Shown here in pieces: positions 32,094 through 47,634 of a stretch of 64,000 nucleotides of DNA; position 1 is the first letter of the stretch, and every line of letters begins with the position of its first letter. The stretch comes from Sapria himalayana (taxonomy: Eukaryota; Streptophyta; Magnoliopsida; Malpighiales; Rafflesiaceae): assembly GCA_029783825.1 (NCBI GenBank), contig JAREIK010014603.1:23078-87077 (forward strand), written 5' to 3'. Position numbers and translations under genes: made by a program. The notes beneath the pieces are model-generated. The model did no database searches and had not been told where the DNA came from. It worked only from the letters and a program-made list of their open reading frames with translations.

Positions 32094-32764
32094 TTTATTT
32101 CTTAATTTTAATTAAAATTTTGTTTTTTCAATCTTCTTTTATATTTCTGACTATCTTTTGTCTCACATGTGTCTGTCCCATTCTAGCAGCATATTGTAAG
32201 AGTTTGTTGATGGGCGAAAATGTAAATTGGGTGTGTTGGACCAACTCGACCTTAAATTTGGTGGCCTAGTCGAGCTATCATGTGGAAGGTAAGATTGACA
32301 CGGACTAATTGCCTTGCTGGTAGTGGCCGATAAGGTAGTGCCTTGGTGCCTGTAACGACCATGTGCTGGCAGCTGCATGGCATGTGATCTGCCATGTGGT
32401 TGTGCCTTCGTGGTATGACATGGCACTAGTCAAGCCATGCCATGGGCTGGTTGCAGAGTTGGTCCTCTATTTTAAGGGTGATGAGTCAAGGGAGCAGGGT
32501 CATCTGACCCTATTGTGGTGTAAGTCAACTCTTATTTACCTGACTAATTGTAATTGGTCATGTAACTGAAATATGATTTACGTGGCAATTTTTTAAAAAT
32601 ATAAATCCAGATCCATGGGCTGTCACTCGACGAGACTTAACTTGTGATCCATGGCTGATCCTGGGTCCTTAGCCAGGTGGATTGTGACAATGGGTTGGTC
32701 ATGCCTCACATAGCATGAGGCATGGCTCGTGCCGGCCCAACAAGGCTCATGTTGACCAGCATGG
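32094..32764. other. 3' flank of NOL10 in arm B
   Basis: This is the mirror of 7311-7980: AT-rich 3' UTR-like start, then GC-rich patches (GTGCTGGCAGCTGCATGG; GAGGCATGGCTCGTGCCGGCC). No gene is supported. Confidence 0.45.
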
Positions 32765-33310
32765 TATGAGCTATGATAATTGCAATATTCATATTAATTA
32801 CTTATTAGTTTATTTTTATAGAAATATTAATTACAAAATAAAATTATGAATGAGACCAAGATAATTAAATAATTTATCTTCATCAAAAAAATTTATAAGC
32901 TTATAAAAAGAATCAAAAATTTAAAAATAAAAAATTATTATTTAGTAATATATTTTACTTTGATTTTGAATCTTTTTAGGTTTTACAAATATATTTTAAT
33001 TAATATCTATCTTATTAATAATAGTTTATTAATCTATTTTATGATCAGTATTATAATATCGATCAATAAAATTATTTATATTAAATTAACATGATATTTA
33101 ATTTTTATGATTATTATAAGTAAATATTGTATTAACATTTGAAAAAAAATTAAAAATTATAATATTTTCAATGGTTATAACCTTGAAAATGAAAAAAAAT
33201 CATAAATTTTTTTTTTGTTTTTAAATTTTTTAAATAAAACCTATAAACCACAAAATACCTAAATACTTAAATTACTAAACTCCTAAACCTTGATACTGTT
33301 GCACCACACA
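32765..33310 (-). repeat. Single isolated satellite monomer in arm B
   Basis: This is the mirror of the monomer at 6781-7310. It is in the same orientation as the main right-hand array. The palindrome region reads AATGGTTATAACCTTG near 33170. Confidence 0.85.
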
Positions 33311-34582
33311 CACATAACGACGGACCACAAAACACACATGCACATATTCTTGTCCATTTTGGTGTGGCATTTAGAGGGGCTAGCAAGTCCTGGAAGCAGC
33401 CAAAATTATGGGCCACCAGCTTAGAGAGGGCCCCGCTAGCAAGCCGGGATGATAACATTCAGACAATAGACGAGACCGAGCAAAGTGGTCGGTAGTAAAC
33501 CCAGGAGTAGCTAGGAGTGGGTCCCACTAGCCCTATCAGGCAGCATAGAGGGCCACCCAACCGTTGCCTAATAGGAGTAGCGGTAATCCATGATTAATTG
33601 GAGAGCAGGCAAAACCCGAAGCATCACCAAGCAGGGCCAGTAAGCAATGGAGTCCAGACCAGCCACACGGAAGAGAAACATTCAAACTTGTAGTTTATGT
33701 TTGTAGTCTTATTTGTATTATGGACTTTGTATGCGCAATGTATTTGTAGAGATGGATCATGACATACTCACACACACAATCTTGTCGGTTCTCTATGTAG
33801 CATGCAATGAGGGCAACTGGACCCATGAGTATCTCTAAGTTGGGCCAACTAATGCATTTTGTAAATACACATTAGGCGATGCTACACTCCCAAGAGCAGA
33901 GGACCCATCTTTATAGCATTTTGTAATTTTACTTGTATTCTAGCTTGGTTGTACGCGTAGATAATTAGACTATGAGATGGACCTCATCACACATGCACAC
34001 CGATGCATGCATGTTTTTTGATATTTTTTCGGTGCAACATACAACCACTTCTTGGAGCTCGAGGAGGAAGCATTCTAACCCAAGATATACTCTTTTGAAG
34101 ATTATTGGAGCAAAAGAATGTGGAATTCAGAGGTGAGAATGAATTGACAAAGTACCATAGATATGGACTTGTGGATTTATGGGTATTCAGTTTTACATGT
34201 ATTCCATTGCATAGCAATGACATAGGCAAACACTTGATGCTGAATGTCACACACATGCACAATCTTCTATTTGCATAGTTTCAATATGGTGCATCATTCA
34301 AGTTCCTCCAAAAGGCTTGGACAAATCCGAATGGAAAGGACGCAGTGCGCATAATGACTCAATGCCAACTCTGATGTCCGGGAATTCCAGGTTATTTTAG
34401 TTTATTCGTACGCTTGGAATTAGTAGGCATTATGTTTTATTATGTATTTTATGCATATAATCATTAAGGTGCATAGGATTTAGTGGGCTGGCCTAAATTA
34501 GTCAGCTTTTTAGTCTCTTTTAAGTAGTGTGCCTAAATGATAAATAAAGTGTGTATTTTCCGAAAAAAAAAAACAAAAAAAA
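33311..34582. other. Unclassified single-copy-like block of arm B
   Basis: This is the mirror of 5495-6780. No gene or transposon ends were recognised. Confidence 0.4.
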
Positions 34583-34662
34583 ACCATAAACCCTAAAGTT
34601 TAAATCCTAAACCTTAAACCATAAACTATAACTCTACTCCATAAACCCTAAATCCTAAATCT
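34583..34662 (-). repeat. Degenerate telomere-like (CCCTAAA) tract in arm B
   Basis: ATAAACCCTAAAGTTT, AATCCTAAACC and ATAAACCCTAAATCCTAAAT occur within about 80 bp. This is the mirror of 5418-5494. Confidence 0.6.
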
Positions 34663-35769
34663 CATGTTTTGCACTTTTATAATCAAATGACTAAGTGTTT
34701 TTTTAATTAGAAATTCACAACTTTTAGGAATGTCACAGATTTATCTTTTTGTATATGTAACTCAAAGTCATGACTCAAGGGGTGAGTTATGGATTCAGTC
34801 ACTTTCTTGCTTTAGATTATTGTAGCATTAGCAATGGTTATGATTGTTTATTTTGTCTCTAGAACACAAAATCATATCGATGAGAATATGCCATAACTTG
34901 TGTCTCTTTGTTGAACATATTGTTATGAACTAAGAATGATCATGAATACATATTTAATCACTATAATACTAGGTCACAGTATTGGATAAGACCATAGCGT
35001 GTGCATTTTTATCTTTATATTGCAGAGTCATTGCACTAGGAATGATTGTAACTTTGGACATTTCTCAAGAGCAAAAGTCATGACCGTAGAAATAGTTAAA
35101 GCTCGAGTACTACTCTTTATAACTTTCTATAGCTAAAATTCTTGGGATTGGAAATATAACTATGGTTTTTTCCTTTGATTTGTGACCTCAAGAGTCAATA
35201 TGCAAGACTAATATATTGAGCAATGATTAAAACCTTTTATACATTTGAATATGATTCATTTATACCTTTTAGGGTATTATGAGCTTGTATACATAACTCA
35301 TTTTATATAAAAAGAAAGAAATGATACTTTTCATATCCATGAGGATATAAAAAAAAGGCTTAGACATGCCAATAAAATAAATTTTTTGATTCTTGATTGA
35401 AAGAGAGCCCATACTTCTTGGCCTGCTCAAACCACCCTGGGGCTAGTTTGTTCTATTGGCTACAAGGTGGTTATTTATTTAGAGGTGAACTATGTTTTAA
35501 AGAAATTGCTTTAAATGTGTGCATGAGAGATATTTAAGAAGAAATTACAATAATCAATATAAATAACATCCTAAACAACTAGCTATTTCAACACATAGGG
35601 GTACAACTTTTGTTTAGTCTGTTATCGTACATGAGTCAAATTACCTTTGATAGCCTAGTGATTCAACATCAAATATGATGAAACATAATTTCGATAAAGT
35701 AAAAGCTCCTATTATTTTGGATAGAGCTTTAGCAATCATTATAGAGTTGCGAGAAGAACAAAATAAATT
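34663..35769. other. Low-copy AT-rich block of arm B
   Basis: This is the mirror of 4311-5417 with the same decayed internal repetition. No gene is supported. Confidence 0.5.
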
Positions 35770-38700
35770 ATTTTAATTATTCATTATAATTTAAATTTTT
35801 ATTTTATTTATTTATCAGTTTATTATTATAGAAATATTAATTACAAAATAAATTATTAGTGAGACGGATCTAATTTAAATTAAACTGGTATATCCTAAAT
35901 AATAAAGAATAAATCTCATTTTTTTTTCATATTAATTTTAAATATTCAAATTTAATTATTTATTTGTTTATTTTTATATAAATATTAATTACAAAATAAA
36001 TTATGAGTTACACAAATATAATTTATATAAATTATTTTTCATCAAAATCATATAGATAAACTTTTTAAAAGAAAAAAAAATTCAAAACAAAAAATTATTA
36101 TATAGTAATATATTTTGCTTTACTTCTGAATAATTTTAGGTTTTGTACTTATATTAATATTGATATCTATCTTATTAATAATAGATTATTAATTTATTTT
36201 TTGATCATTATTATAATATTTATCAATAAAATAGTTTATATTGAATTTATATGATATATAAATATAATGATTATTATAACTAAATATTGAGTTCACTTTT
36301 GAAAAAAATTTAAAAATTATTATATTTTCTAAAATTATAACCTTTGACAATATCAAAAAATAATAAAAATAAATTTTTTGTTTTTTTATTTTTTAAATAA
36401 AACCTATAAACTACTAAATGCATACACAGTTAAATAAGTAAACTCCTAGAACCCATAATGCATAAATACAGTAACCATTAAACCGATATATAATACATAA
36501 TAAATAATAAATCTAATTTTTATTTCTATTTATTATAATTTTAAATATTCATTTTAATTATATATTAGTTTTTTTTATTTAAAAATTTATTACAAAATAA
36601 ATAATGAGTGTGACAAATATAATTTAAATAATTTATTTTTAATGAAATAATATATATATGCATATAAAAGAAGTAAAAATTTAAAAATTTAAAAATATTT
36701 TCCAGTAATATATTTTACTTTAATTTTGAATCAATTTGGGTTTTGTAAATATTTTTTAATTAATTTCTATCTCTTTATTAATAGTTTATTAATTTAATTT
36801 TTGATCATTATTATAATATTTATCAATAAAATTGTTTATAATAAATTTATATGATATATAATTATTAATATTATTATAACCAAAATATTATATTTACATT
36901 TAAAAAAATTTAAATATTATTATATTTTCAAAGGTTATAACCTATGAAAATCAGAAAAAATTATAAAAATTTGTTTATTATTTTTTTGTTTAAATAAAAC
37001 CTATAAACCACTAAATGCCTAAAAACATAAATCGCTAAATTTTCAAATGACAAAACATCTAAATACTTAAACCATTAAACTGGTATACATTAATAATAAA
37101 TCATAAATCTCATTTTAATTATTCTTCGGTATAATTTAAAATTTTTATTTGTATTATTTATCAGTTTATTTTTATAGAAATATTAATTATAAAATAAATT
37201 ATTATTGAGACATATATAATTAAAATTAAACGGGTATACTTTAAATAATAATTAATAAATCTCATTTTTTTCATTATAATTTTAAATATTCATTTTAATT
37301 ATTTATTTGTTTATTTTTATATAAATATTAATAAAAAATTAATTATGAGTTAGACAAATATAATTTATATAAATTATTTTTAATCAAAAAATATAGATAA
37401 ATTTTTTAAAATAAAAAAAAATCAAAACAAAAAACTACTATTTTGTAATATATTTTGCTTTGCTTTTGAATTATTTTACGTTTTGTAATTATATTGTAAT
37501 TATATTTTAATTAATAATTATCTTATTAAAAATAGATTATTTATTTATTTTTTGATCGTTATTAGAATATTTATCAATAAAATTGGTTATATTGAATTTA
37601 TATGATATATAAATATAATGATTATTATAACTAAATATTGTATTCACTTTTAAAAAAAATTTAAAAATTCTTATATTTTCAAATGTTATAACCTTAAAAA
37701 ATGAGAAAAAATAATAAAAATAAATTTTTTGTTATTTCATTTTTTAAAAAAAACCTATATATTTTTAAATGCTTACTTACTTAAATTAGTAAGCTCATAA
37801 ATCCCAAAACCCCTAAAAACATAAACCTTTTAACATGTATATAATACTTAATAAATAATAAATCTCATTTTTATTTCTATTTATTATAATTTTAAATATT
37901 CATTTTAACTATTTATAGTTTAATTTTTTAGAAAAATTAATTACAAAATTAATTTCGAGTAAGACAAATATTATTTAAATAATTTATTTTAATAAAAAAA
38001 ATATAAGCTTATAAAAAAGAAGGAAAATTTTAAAAATTAAATATTATTATTTAGTAATATATTTTGATTTGATTTTGAATCATTTTATGTTATGTAAATA
38101 TATTTTAATTAATATTTATATTATTAATAATAGAATATTAATTTAATTTTTGATCATTATTATAATATCTATCATTAAAATTATTTATATTGAATTTATA
38201 TGATATATAATTAGTAAGATTAATATAAATATACATTGTATTCATATTTCAAAAAATTTTAAAAATTATTTTATTTTCAAAGATTATAACCTTTGAAAAT
38301 TAGAAAAAATCAAAAAAATAATTTTAAATTTTTATTATATAAATAAAACCTATAAACTACTAAATGCCTAAAAACATAAATTGCTAAACTCTTAAACGAC
38401 AAAACTCCTAAATAATCAAATCATTAAACAGGTATACCATATATAATAAATAATAAATCTCATTTTAATTTGTATTCATTATAATTTTAAATATTCATTT
38501 TAATTATTTATTAGTTTATTTTTTATAGAAATATCAATCACGAAATAAATAATGAGTGAGACAAATATAATTTTAAAAATTTATTTTAAATAAAAAAAAA
38601 TAATCTTATATAAAGAAGTAAAAATATAAAAATAAAAAATTATTATTTAGTAATATATTTTACTTTGATTTTGAATCATTATATATAAGTTTTGAAATTA

Positions 38701-41700
38701 TATTTTAATTGTGATCAATCTTATTAATAATAGTTTATTAATTTTTATGTGATCATTTTAATAATATCGAACAATAAAATTACTTATATTCATTTAAAAT
38801 GTCTTATAATTATTAAGTTATTATAACTAAATATTATAATTACATTTGAAAAAAATTTAAAAATTATTATATTTTCAAAGGTTATAACCTTCAAAAATGA
38901 TAAAAAATCACAAAAATAATTTTTTATTATTTTATTATTTAAATAAAACTCATAAGCCACTAAATGCCTAAACATTTATATCTCTAGACTCCTAAACCCC
39001 AAAAGCCCCTAAATACTTAAACCATTAAACATATATAACCTAAATAATAAATAATAAATCTCATTTTTATTTGTATTCATTATAATTTTAAATATTCATT
39101 TTATTTATTTTTTAGTTTATTTTTATAGAAATATTAATTACAAAATAAAAAATGAGTGAGACATATGATTTAAATAATATATTTTTTATTAAAAAAAAAT
39201 ATAAACTTATAAAAATAAACAAAATTTCAAAAATTTAAAATTTAATTTAGTAATATAATTTACGTTGATTTTGAATTATTTTGGGTTCTACAAATATATT
39301 TTAATTAATATCTATCTTATTAATAATAGTTTATTAATTTATTTTTTGATCATTTTTATAATATATATTAATACATTTTTTATATTGAATCTAAAACAAA
39401 TATAATTATTAAGATCATTATAACTAAGTATTGTATTCATATTTTAGAACTATTAAAAAATTATTATATTTTTAAAGGTCATAACCTTTGAAAATCATGA
39501 AAATTCATAAAAAAATTTTTTTTGTTATTACATTGATTAAATAAAACCTATAAACAAGAAAATGTGTTAACATATAAATCAATAAACTACTTAACCCCAA
39601 AACCACAAAAAACTTAAACAATTAAATAATAAATAATAAATCTCATTTTTATTAGTATTCATTATAATTTTAAATATACATTTTAATTATTTATTAATTT
39701 AATTTTATAGAAATATAAATTAAAAAATAAATTATTAGTGAGACAAATATAATTTAAATAATTTATTTTTCATCAAAAAATATATAGGCTTATATATGGA
39801 TAGAAAATTTAAAAAATTTAAAATTAATATTTAGTAAAATATTTCACTTTGATTTTGAGTCATTTTAGGTTTTGCAAATATATTTTAAACAATATTTATC
39901 TTATTAATAATATGTTATTACTTTTTTATGATCATTATTATAATAAATATCAATAAAATAGTTTATATTGAATTTATATGATATATAATTATTATGATTA
40001 TTATAACTTCATATTGTATTCACTTTTCAAATAAAATTTAAAAATTATTATATTTTCTAAGGTTATAACCTTCGAAAATGAGAAAAAATAACAAAATTAA
40101 ATTTTTTGTTATTTTATTTTTTATATAAAACCTATAAACCACGAAATGACTAAATACTAAAATAACTAAACTACTAAACCCCGAAGCCCATAAATACTTA
40201 AAATATTAAATTAGTATAGTCTAAATAATAAATCATAAATCTCAATTTTATTAGTATTCATTATAATTTTAAATATTTATTTTAATTATTTATCAGTTTA
40301 TTTTTATAGAACTATTAATTACAAGATAAATTATCAGTGCGACATATATAAATTAAATAATTTATTTTTCATCAAATAAAAAATGCTCATAAAAAGAGGC
40401 AAAATTTTAAAAATAAAAAATTATTATTTAATAATATATCTCATTTTGATTTTGAATTATTTTAGATTTTACAATTTTATTTTAATTTATATCATTCTTA
40501 TAAATACAAGTTTATTAATTTATTTATTGATCATTATTATAATATCTATCAATAAAATTTTTTATATTGAGATTACATTATATATAATTATTAAGATTAT
40601 TATAACTAAATATTATATTCACATTTCAAAAAATTTAAAAATTATTATATTTTCAAAGGTTACAACCTTCAAAAATCAAAAAAAATCAAAAAATTAAATT
40701 TTTTGTTTTTTCATTCTTTAAATAAAAACTATAAATCACTAAAGGTCTAAACAATTAAATCATTATACTCCTAAACCATAAAACACCTAAATACTTAAAC
40801 CATTAAACCGATATATCCTAAATAATAAATAATAAATCTCACTTTTATTTGTATTCATTATAATTTTAATTATTCATTTTAATTATTTAGTAGTTTATTA
40901 TTTTAGAATTATAAATTACAAAATAAATTATGAGTAAGACAAATATAATTTAAATTATTTATTTTTAATAACAAAAATATAAACTTATAAAAAAAGCAAA
41001 ACCTTAAAAAAAATTATTATTTAGTAATATATTTTACTTTGATTTGAATAAATTTAGATTTTGAAAATACTTTTTAAATAATAACTATTTTATTAATAAT
41101 AGTTTGTTAATTTATATTTTGATCATAAATACAATATCTAGCAATATAATTATTTATATTGAATTTAAATAAATTATAATTATGAAGATTATTATAAATA
41201 AATATTATATTTACATTTAAAAAAAATTTAAAAATTATTATATTTTCAAAGGATATTCTTCAAAAATTATAAAAAATAATAAAAATAATTTTTTTGCTAT
41301 ATCATTGTTTAAATAAAACTTATAAACCACTAAATGCTTAAACACTTAAACATCTAAACTCCTAAACACAAAAGCCCCTAAATACTTAAACCTTTAAACT
41401 CAAACCTAAAATATAATTTAAATAATTTATTAAAATATTAATGAAAAAATAAATTATGAGTGATACAAATATAATTTAAATAATTTATTTTTCATCAAAA
41501 AAATATATAAGCTTATAAAAAAATCAAAAACTAAAAAACAAAAATTATTATTTAGTAATAAATTTTACTTGGACTTTGAATAATTTTAGGTTTTGCAATT
41601 ATATTTTAATTTATATTCATAATAATAATAATAAAATATTAATTTATTTTTTGATAATTGATATCATATCTATGAATAAAATTGTTTATATTTAGTTTAT

Positions 41701-44700
41701 ATTATATATAATTATAAAGATTATTATTACTAAATATTTTATTAACATTTTTTTGAATAATTTTTTGAATATTTTTTGAATATAATTATATATATTTTTT
41801 GAATAATTTTAAAATTATTATATTGTCGAAGGTTATAACCTTTGAAAATGTGAAAAAATATCAAAAATAATTTTTTTATTATTTCATTATTTAAACAAAA
41901 CATATAAACCACTAAATGCCTAAAAACATAAATCACTAAAGTCCTTAACGACAAAACCTCTAAATACTTAAAATATTAAACTATTATATATTAATAATAA
42001 ATCATAAATCTCATTTTAATTTTTATTCAGTATAATTTTAAATTTTTATTTTAAGTATTTATCAGTTTATTTTTATAGAAATATTAATTACAAAATAAAT
42101 TATTAGTGAGACAAATATAATTTAAAATATTTATATTTCATCATAAAAAAAATAAGCTTATAACAATAGGCACAATTTTAAAAACAAAAATTTATTATTT
42201 AGTAAAATATTTTATTTTGATTTTGTATTATTTTAGATTTTGCATTTATATTTTAATTTATATCATTCGTTTTAATAATAGTTTATTAATTATTTATTGA
42301 TCATTATTATAATATCTATTAATAAAATTATTTATATTGAGTTTACTTTATATATAATTATTAAGATTATCATAAATAAATATTATATTACATTTAAAAA
42401 AAATTAAAAATTATTATATTTTCAAAGGTTATAACCTTCAAAAATAAAAAAAAACTAAATATTAAATTTTTTGTTTTTTCATTCTTTAAATAAAAACTAT
42501 AAATCACTAAAGGCATGAACACTTAAATCACTAAACCCCAAAACATCTAGATACCAAAACCATTAAAACTGTATATTCTCAATAATAAATAATAAATCTC
42601 ACTTTTATTTGTATTCATTATAATTTTAAATATTCATTTTAATTATTTTTTAGTTTATTTTTATATAATTATAAATTACAAAATATAATATGAGGAAGAC
42701 AAATATAATTTAAATAATTTACTTTTAAGAACAATAAAAATATACTTATAAAAAGAAGCAAAAACAAAAAAACAAAAATTATTATTTAGTAATATATTTT
42801 AATTTAATTTCGAATCAATTTTGGTTTTGTAAATATGTTTTAATTAATATCTATCTTATTATTAATAGTTTATTAATTTAATTTTTGATCATTATTATAA
42901 TATCTTTCAATAAAATTATTTATATTGAATTTATATCATATATAATTATTAATATTATTATAACTAAATATTATATTCACATTTCAAAAAATTTTAAATA
43001 TTATTATATTTTCAAAGGTTATAACCTATGAAAATGAGAAAAAATTACAAAATTTTTTTTGGTTTTAATGATTAAATAAAACCAATAAACCTTTAAATGC
43101 CTAAAAACCTAAATCACTAAACTCCTAAAAGACAAAACCTCCAAATATGTAAACCATTAAACAAGTATACATTAATAATAAATCATAAATATCATTTTAA
43201 TTTTTATTAAGTATAATTTTAAATTTTTATCTTAATTAATTTTCAGTTTATTTTTATAGAAATATTTATTACAAAATAAATTATTAGTAAGATAGATCTA
43301 ATTTAAATTAGACCGATATACCCTATATAATAAATATTAAATCTCATTATTTTTAATTATAATTTTAAATATTCATTTTAATTATTTATTTGTTTATTTT
43401 TATATAAATATTAATTACAAAATAATTTATTTTTTACACAAATATACTTTATGTAAATTATTTTTCATCAAAAAATTATAGATAAACTTTTTAAAATAAA
43501 AAAAAATTCAAAATAAATAATTATTATATAGTAATATATTTTGCTTTGCTTCTGAATCATTTTAGGGTTTGTAATTATATTTTAATTGACATCTATCTTA
43601 TTAATAATAGATTATTAAGTTATTTTTTCATCATTATTAGAATATTTATTAATAAAAATGTTTATATTGAATTTATATGATCTATAAATATAATAATTAT
43701 TATAACTAAATATTGTATTCAATTTTGAAAAAAAAGTTAAAATTATAACATTTTCAAAGTTTATAACCTTTGAAAATGTGAAAAAATAAAAAAGAATATT
43801 TTTTCTTTGGTATTCTATTGTTTAAATAAAACCTATACATCACTAAATACCTAAGCATTTAACTAACTAAACTACAAAATTCTGATACCTCTATATAGAT
43901 AATCCTTTAAATCAGTATACCCTAAATAATAATTAATAAATTTCATTTTTATTTGTTTTCATTATAATTTAAAAAATTCTTTTTGATTGTTTAGTTTTAT
44001 ATTTTTATATATGTATTAATTATAAAATAAATTATGAGTTAAAAATATAATTTAGAATAATTATTTTTAATCAAAAAATTGATAAGCATATAAATTGAAT
44101 AAGAATTTAAAAACAAATAATTATTATTTATTAATATATTTTGCATTGATTTTGAATCATTTTAGGTTTTGATATTATATTTTAAGTAATATCAAAATTA
44201 TTCATAATAGATTTTTAATTTATTTTATGATAATTATTAGAATATCTATCAATAAAATTATTTATATTGAATTATATGATATATAATTATTATGATTATT
44301 ATAAATTAATATTGTATTCACTTATGAAAAAAATTTAAAAATTATTATATTTTCAAAGATTATATTCTTAAAAAATGAGAAAAAATAATAAAAATAAATT
44401 TTTATTATTGTATTTTTTAAATAAAACCAATAGACCATTAAATACTTACTTACTTAATTAGTAAGCTCATAAACCCCGAAACCCCTATATACAAAAACAT
44501 TTTAACAACTATATACTTCTTAATAAATAATAAATCTCATTTTTATTTCTATTTATTATAGTTTTAAATATTCATTTTAATTATTTATAGTTTAATTATT
44601 TAGAAAAATTAATTACAAAATAAATTTCGAGTAAGACAAATATTATTTAAATAATTAATTTTTAATCATAAAAAATATACGCTTATAAAAAGGACAAATT

Positions 44701-46801
44701 TAAAAATTAAATATTATTATTTAGTAATATATTTTGATTTGATTTTGAATCATTTTGTGTTTTCTAAATATATTTTAATTAATATATATATTATTAATAA
44801 TAGTTTATTAATTTAATTTTTGATCATTAATATAATATATATCATTAAAATTGTTTATATTGAATTTATATGATATATAATTAGTAAGATTAATATAATT
44901 ATAAATAGTATTCACATTTCAAAAAAATTTAAAAATTATTTTATTTTCAAAGGTTATAACCTTTGAAAATCAGAAAAAATCTAAAAAAAATTATTTTTAT
45001 TATATAAATAAAACCTATAAACCACTAAATACCTAAAAACATAAATTGATAAACTCCTAAACGATAAAACTTCTAAATAATCAAACCATTAAACTAGGAT
45101 ACCACATATAATAAATCATAATTCTCATTTTAATTTGTATTCATTATAATTTTAAATATTCATTTAAATTATTTATTAGTTTATTTTTTATAGAAATATT
45201 AATTACAAAATAAATAATGAGCGAGACAACTATAATTTTAAAAATTTATTTTTAATCAAAAAAATATATGCTTATAAAAAGAAGTAAAAATTTAAAAACA
45301 AAAAATAATTATTTAGTAATATATTTTACTTTGATTTGAATCATTATATATAGGTTTTGGAATTATATTTTAATTGCTATCAATCTTATTAAGAATAGAT
45401 TATTAATTTATTATTTGATCAATTTTATAATATCTAACAATAAAATAACTTATATTGAATTTAAATGTCTTATAATTATTAAGATTATTATAACTAAATA
45501 TTGTATTTACATTTGAAAAAATTTTAAAAATTATTATATTTTCAAAGGTTATTACCTTCAAAAATGATAAAAAATAACAAAAATTATTTTTTTATTATTT
45601 TATTATTTAAATAAAACTTATAAACCACTAAATGCCTAAACATTTAAATCTCTAGACTCTTAAACCCAAAAACCCCCTAAATACTTAAACCATTAAACCT
45701 ATATAACCTAAATAATAAATATCATTTTTATTTGTATTCATTATAATTTTTTATATTCATTTTATTTATTTTTTAGTTTATTTTTATATAAATATTAATT
45801 ACAAAATAAATAATGAGTGAGACATATATGATTTAAATAATATATTTTTTATAAAAAAAAATATAAGCTTATAAAAATAAACAAAATTTCAAAAATTTAA
45901 AATTTTATTTAGTAATATAATTTACTTTGATTTTGAATTATTTTGGTTTCTACAAATATATTTTAATTAATATCGGTTTTATTAATAATAGTTTATTAAT
46001 TTATTTTTTGATCATAAAAATAATATATATTAATAAAATTTTTTATATTGAATTTACATCAAATATAATTGTTAAGATTATTATAACTAAGTATTATATT
46101 CATATTTTAGAACTATTAAAAAATTATTATATTTTCAAAGGTTATAACTTTTAAAAATCACGAAAATTCAAAAAAATAAATTTTTTGTTATTTCATTGAT
46201 TAAATAAAACCTATAAATCAATAAATAAAACCTAAATGTGTAAATATATAAATCAATAAAGTCATTAACCACAAAACCACAATAAACTTAAACCATTAAA
46301 TAGGTATAACCTAAATAATAAATCATAAATCTCATTTTTATTAGTATTCATTAAAATTTTATATATACATTTTAATTATTTATTAGTTTATTTTTATAGA
46401 AATATAAATCAAAAAATAAATTAATAGTTAGACAAATATAATTTAAATAATTTATTTTTCATCAAAAAATATATAAGCTTATAAATGGATACAAAAATAA
46501 AAAATTTAAAATTAATATTTAGTAAAAAATTTCACTTTGATTTTTAATCATTTTAGGTTTATTAAATATATTTTAAACAATATTTATCTTATTAAAAATT
46601 GTTTATTAATCTTTTGTATGATCATTATTATAATATATACCAATATAATTGTTTATATTAAATTTACATGATATATAATAATAAAGATTATAATAACTAA
46701 ATATAGTATTCACATTTAAAAAAAATTTAAAAATTGTTATAGTTTCAAAGGTTATATTAAATTTTTTCTTATTTTATTTTTTAAATAAAACCTATAAACC
46801 A
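35770..46801 (-). repeat. AT-rich satellite array, ~600-bp monomer, reverse orientation
   Basis: The palindrome landmark recurs near 36345, 36938, 37687, 38285, 38883, 39480, 40061, 40657, 41249, 41830, 42427, 43017, 43757, 44357, 44957, 45547, 46138 and 46749. Most spacings are 580-605 bp. Long units of about 740-750 bp (36938-37687 and 43017-43757) carry an extra partial unit. The stretch to about 40088 also belongs to inverted-repeat arm B. The array is cut at 46801 by a hAT insertion that duplicated 8 bp of monomer sequence. Confidence 0.95.
44943..44970. repeat. Perfect 28-bp palindrome typical of the satellite monomer
   Basis: The core is AAAGGTTATAACCTTT with flanks TTTTC/GAAAA, so the 28 bases equal their own reverse complement. 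The same dyad, perfect or with one to three changes, is found in most monomers on both sides of the window. Another perfect case, 32 bp long, is at 59564-59595. Confidence 0.9.
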
Positions 46802-47634
46802 CTAAATGCTAGGGGTGCTCATGTGACGGAACGAGATGGGGATTACAAATCTCTAGTCCCTTCCCATTGTTCGGAGATTTTTTTTGAAGATCCAGACCCG
46901 CCCCATAGGTTAAAAATTTCGGGATGGGATGGAGATCGGGGATTTTGGGTAGGAGAAAACTGTTACGGGATGGAATGGAGTTCAGACATTTTTTTTTTCA
47001 ATTTATTTTCTTCAAACCGGCCAAGTTAGTTCATGACAAAACCTTTTGTTGTACTATTTATCATTCCTTAGTTACATATCTTTCAAACATAAATTGGGCC
47101 AATTTTGTTTTGTCAAATAGGCTGAATACCACAAACGAGTTCCATTACCTAGTCAAAAGCTTAGATGTGCAGAAAAGGATAGAAATGTTAAATAGAACAG
47201 GACCGAGTTGTGTGCTTAATTTGGTTCTTTGTTTTTTCACAAGTAGGCTTTGTTAAGCCGAGTGAATATTAACCATAATAGCAATACTAAATTTTTTAAA
47301 TAATTACTTAAAATATTAAGGGATAGCTAAAGATGACCACAAACATTGGTAGCATCAATTACTACGTAAGTAATTGCTAAAATTAGGCAGCTTAATATAA
47401 CAAAAAAAATACAACTAATAACAACTATGATAATAATCATTTCAAAGGTCCGTCCCAGAACAGCAACGAAAATCCAAACCCAATTAATTATCTCTTCTAC
47501 AACTCCTCCCATTTCTTCCTCCACTGTAGAAGGACAACCAAAGAAGAAAATATGTTAATCATGTACACATAAATTTCTAAGATGAAATAGTAATAAAAAA
47601 ACCAAATATTACCTTATAAAATTTAATAAACCCA

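Larger units (their letters stand above)
30096..40088 (-). repeat. Right arm (B) of the >10-kb inverted repeat
   Basis: This is the reverse-complement partner of 1-10062. It contains NOL10 exons 11-15 in sense orientation, the 3' flank, one satellite monomer, the low-copy block, the telomere-like tract and then satellite. The arm may continue beyond 40088, but its partner would lie left of the window. Small indels between the arms sum to about 80 bp, including the 75-bp loss in exon 14. Confidence 0.95.

Noticed and set aside
40383..40697. 104-codon Ile/Tyr-rich open frame
   Set aside because: It lies within one satellite monomer and is broken in neighbouring monomers. It is a chance frame.
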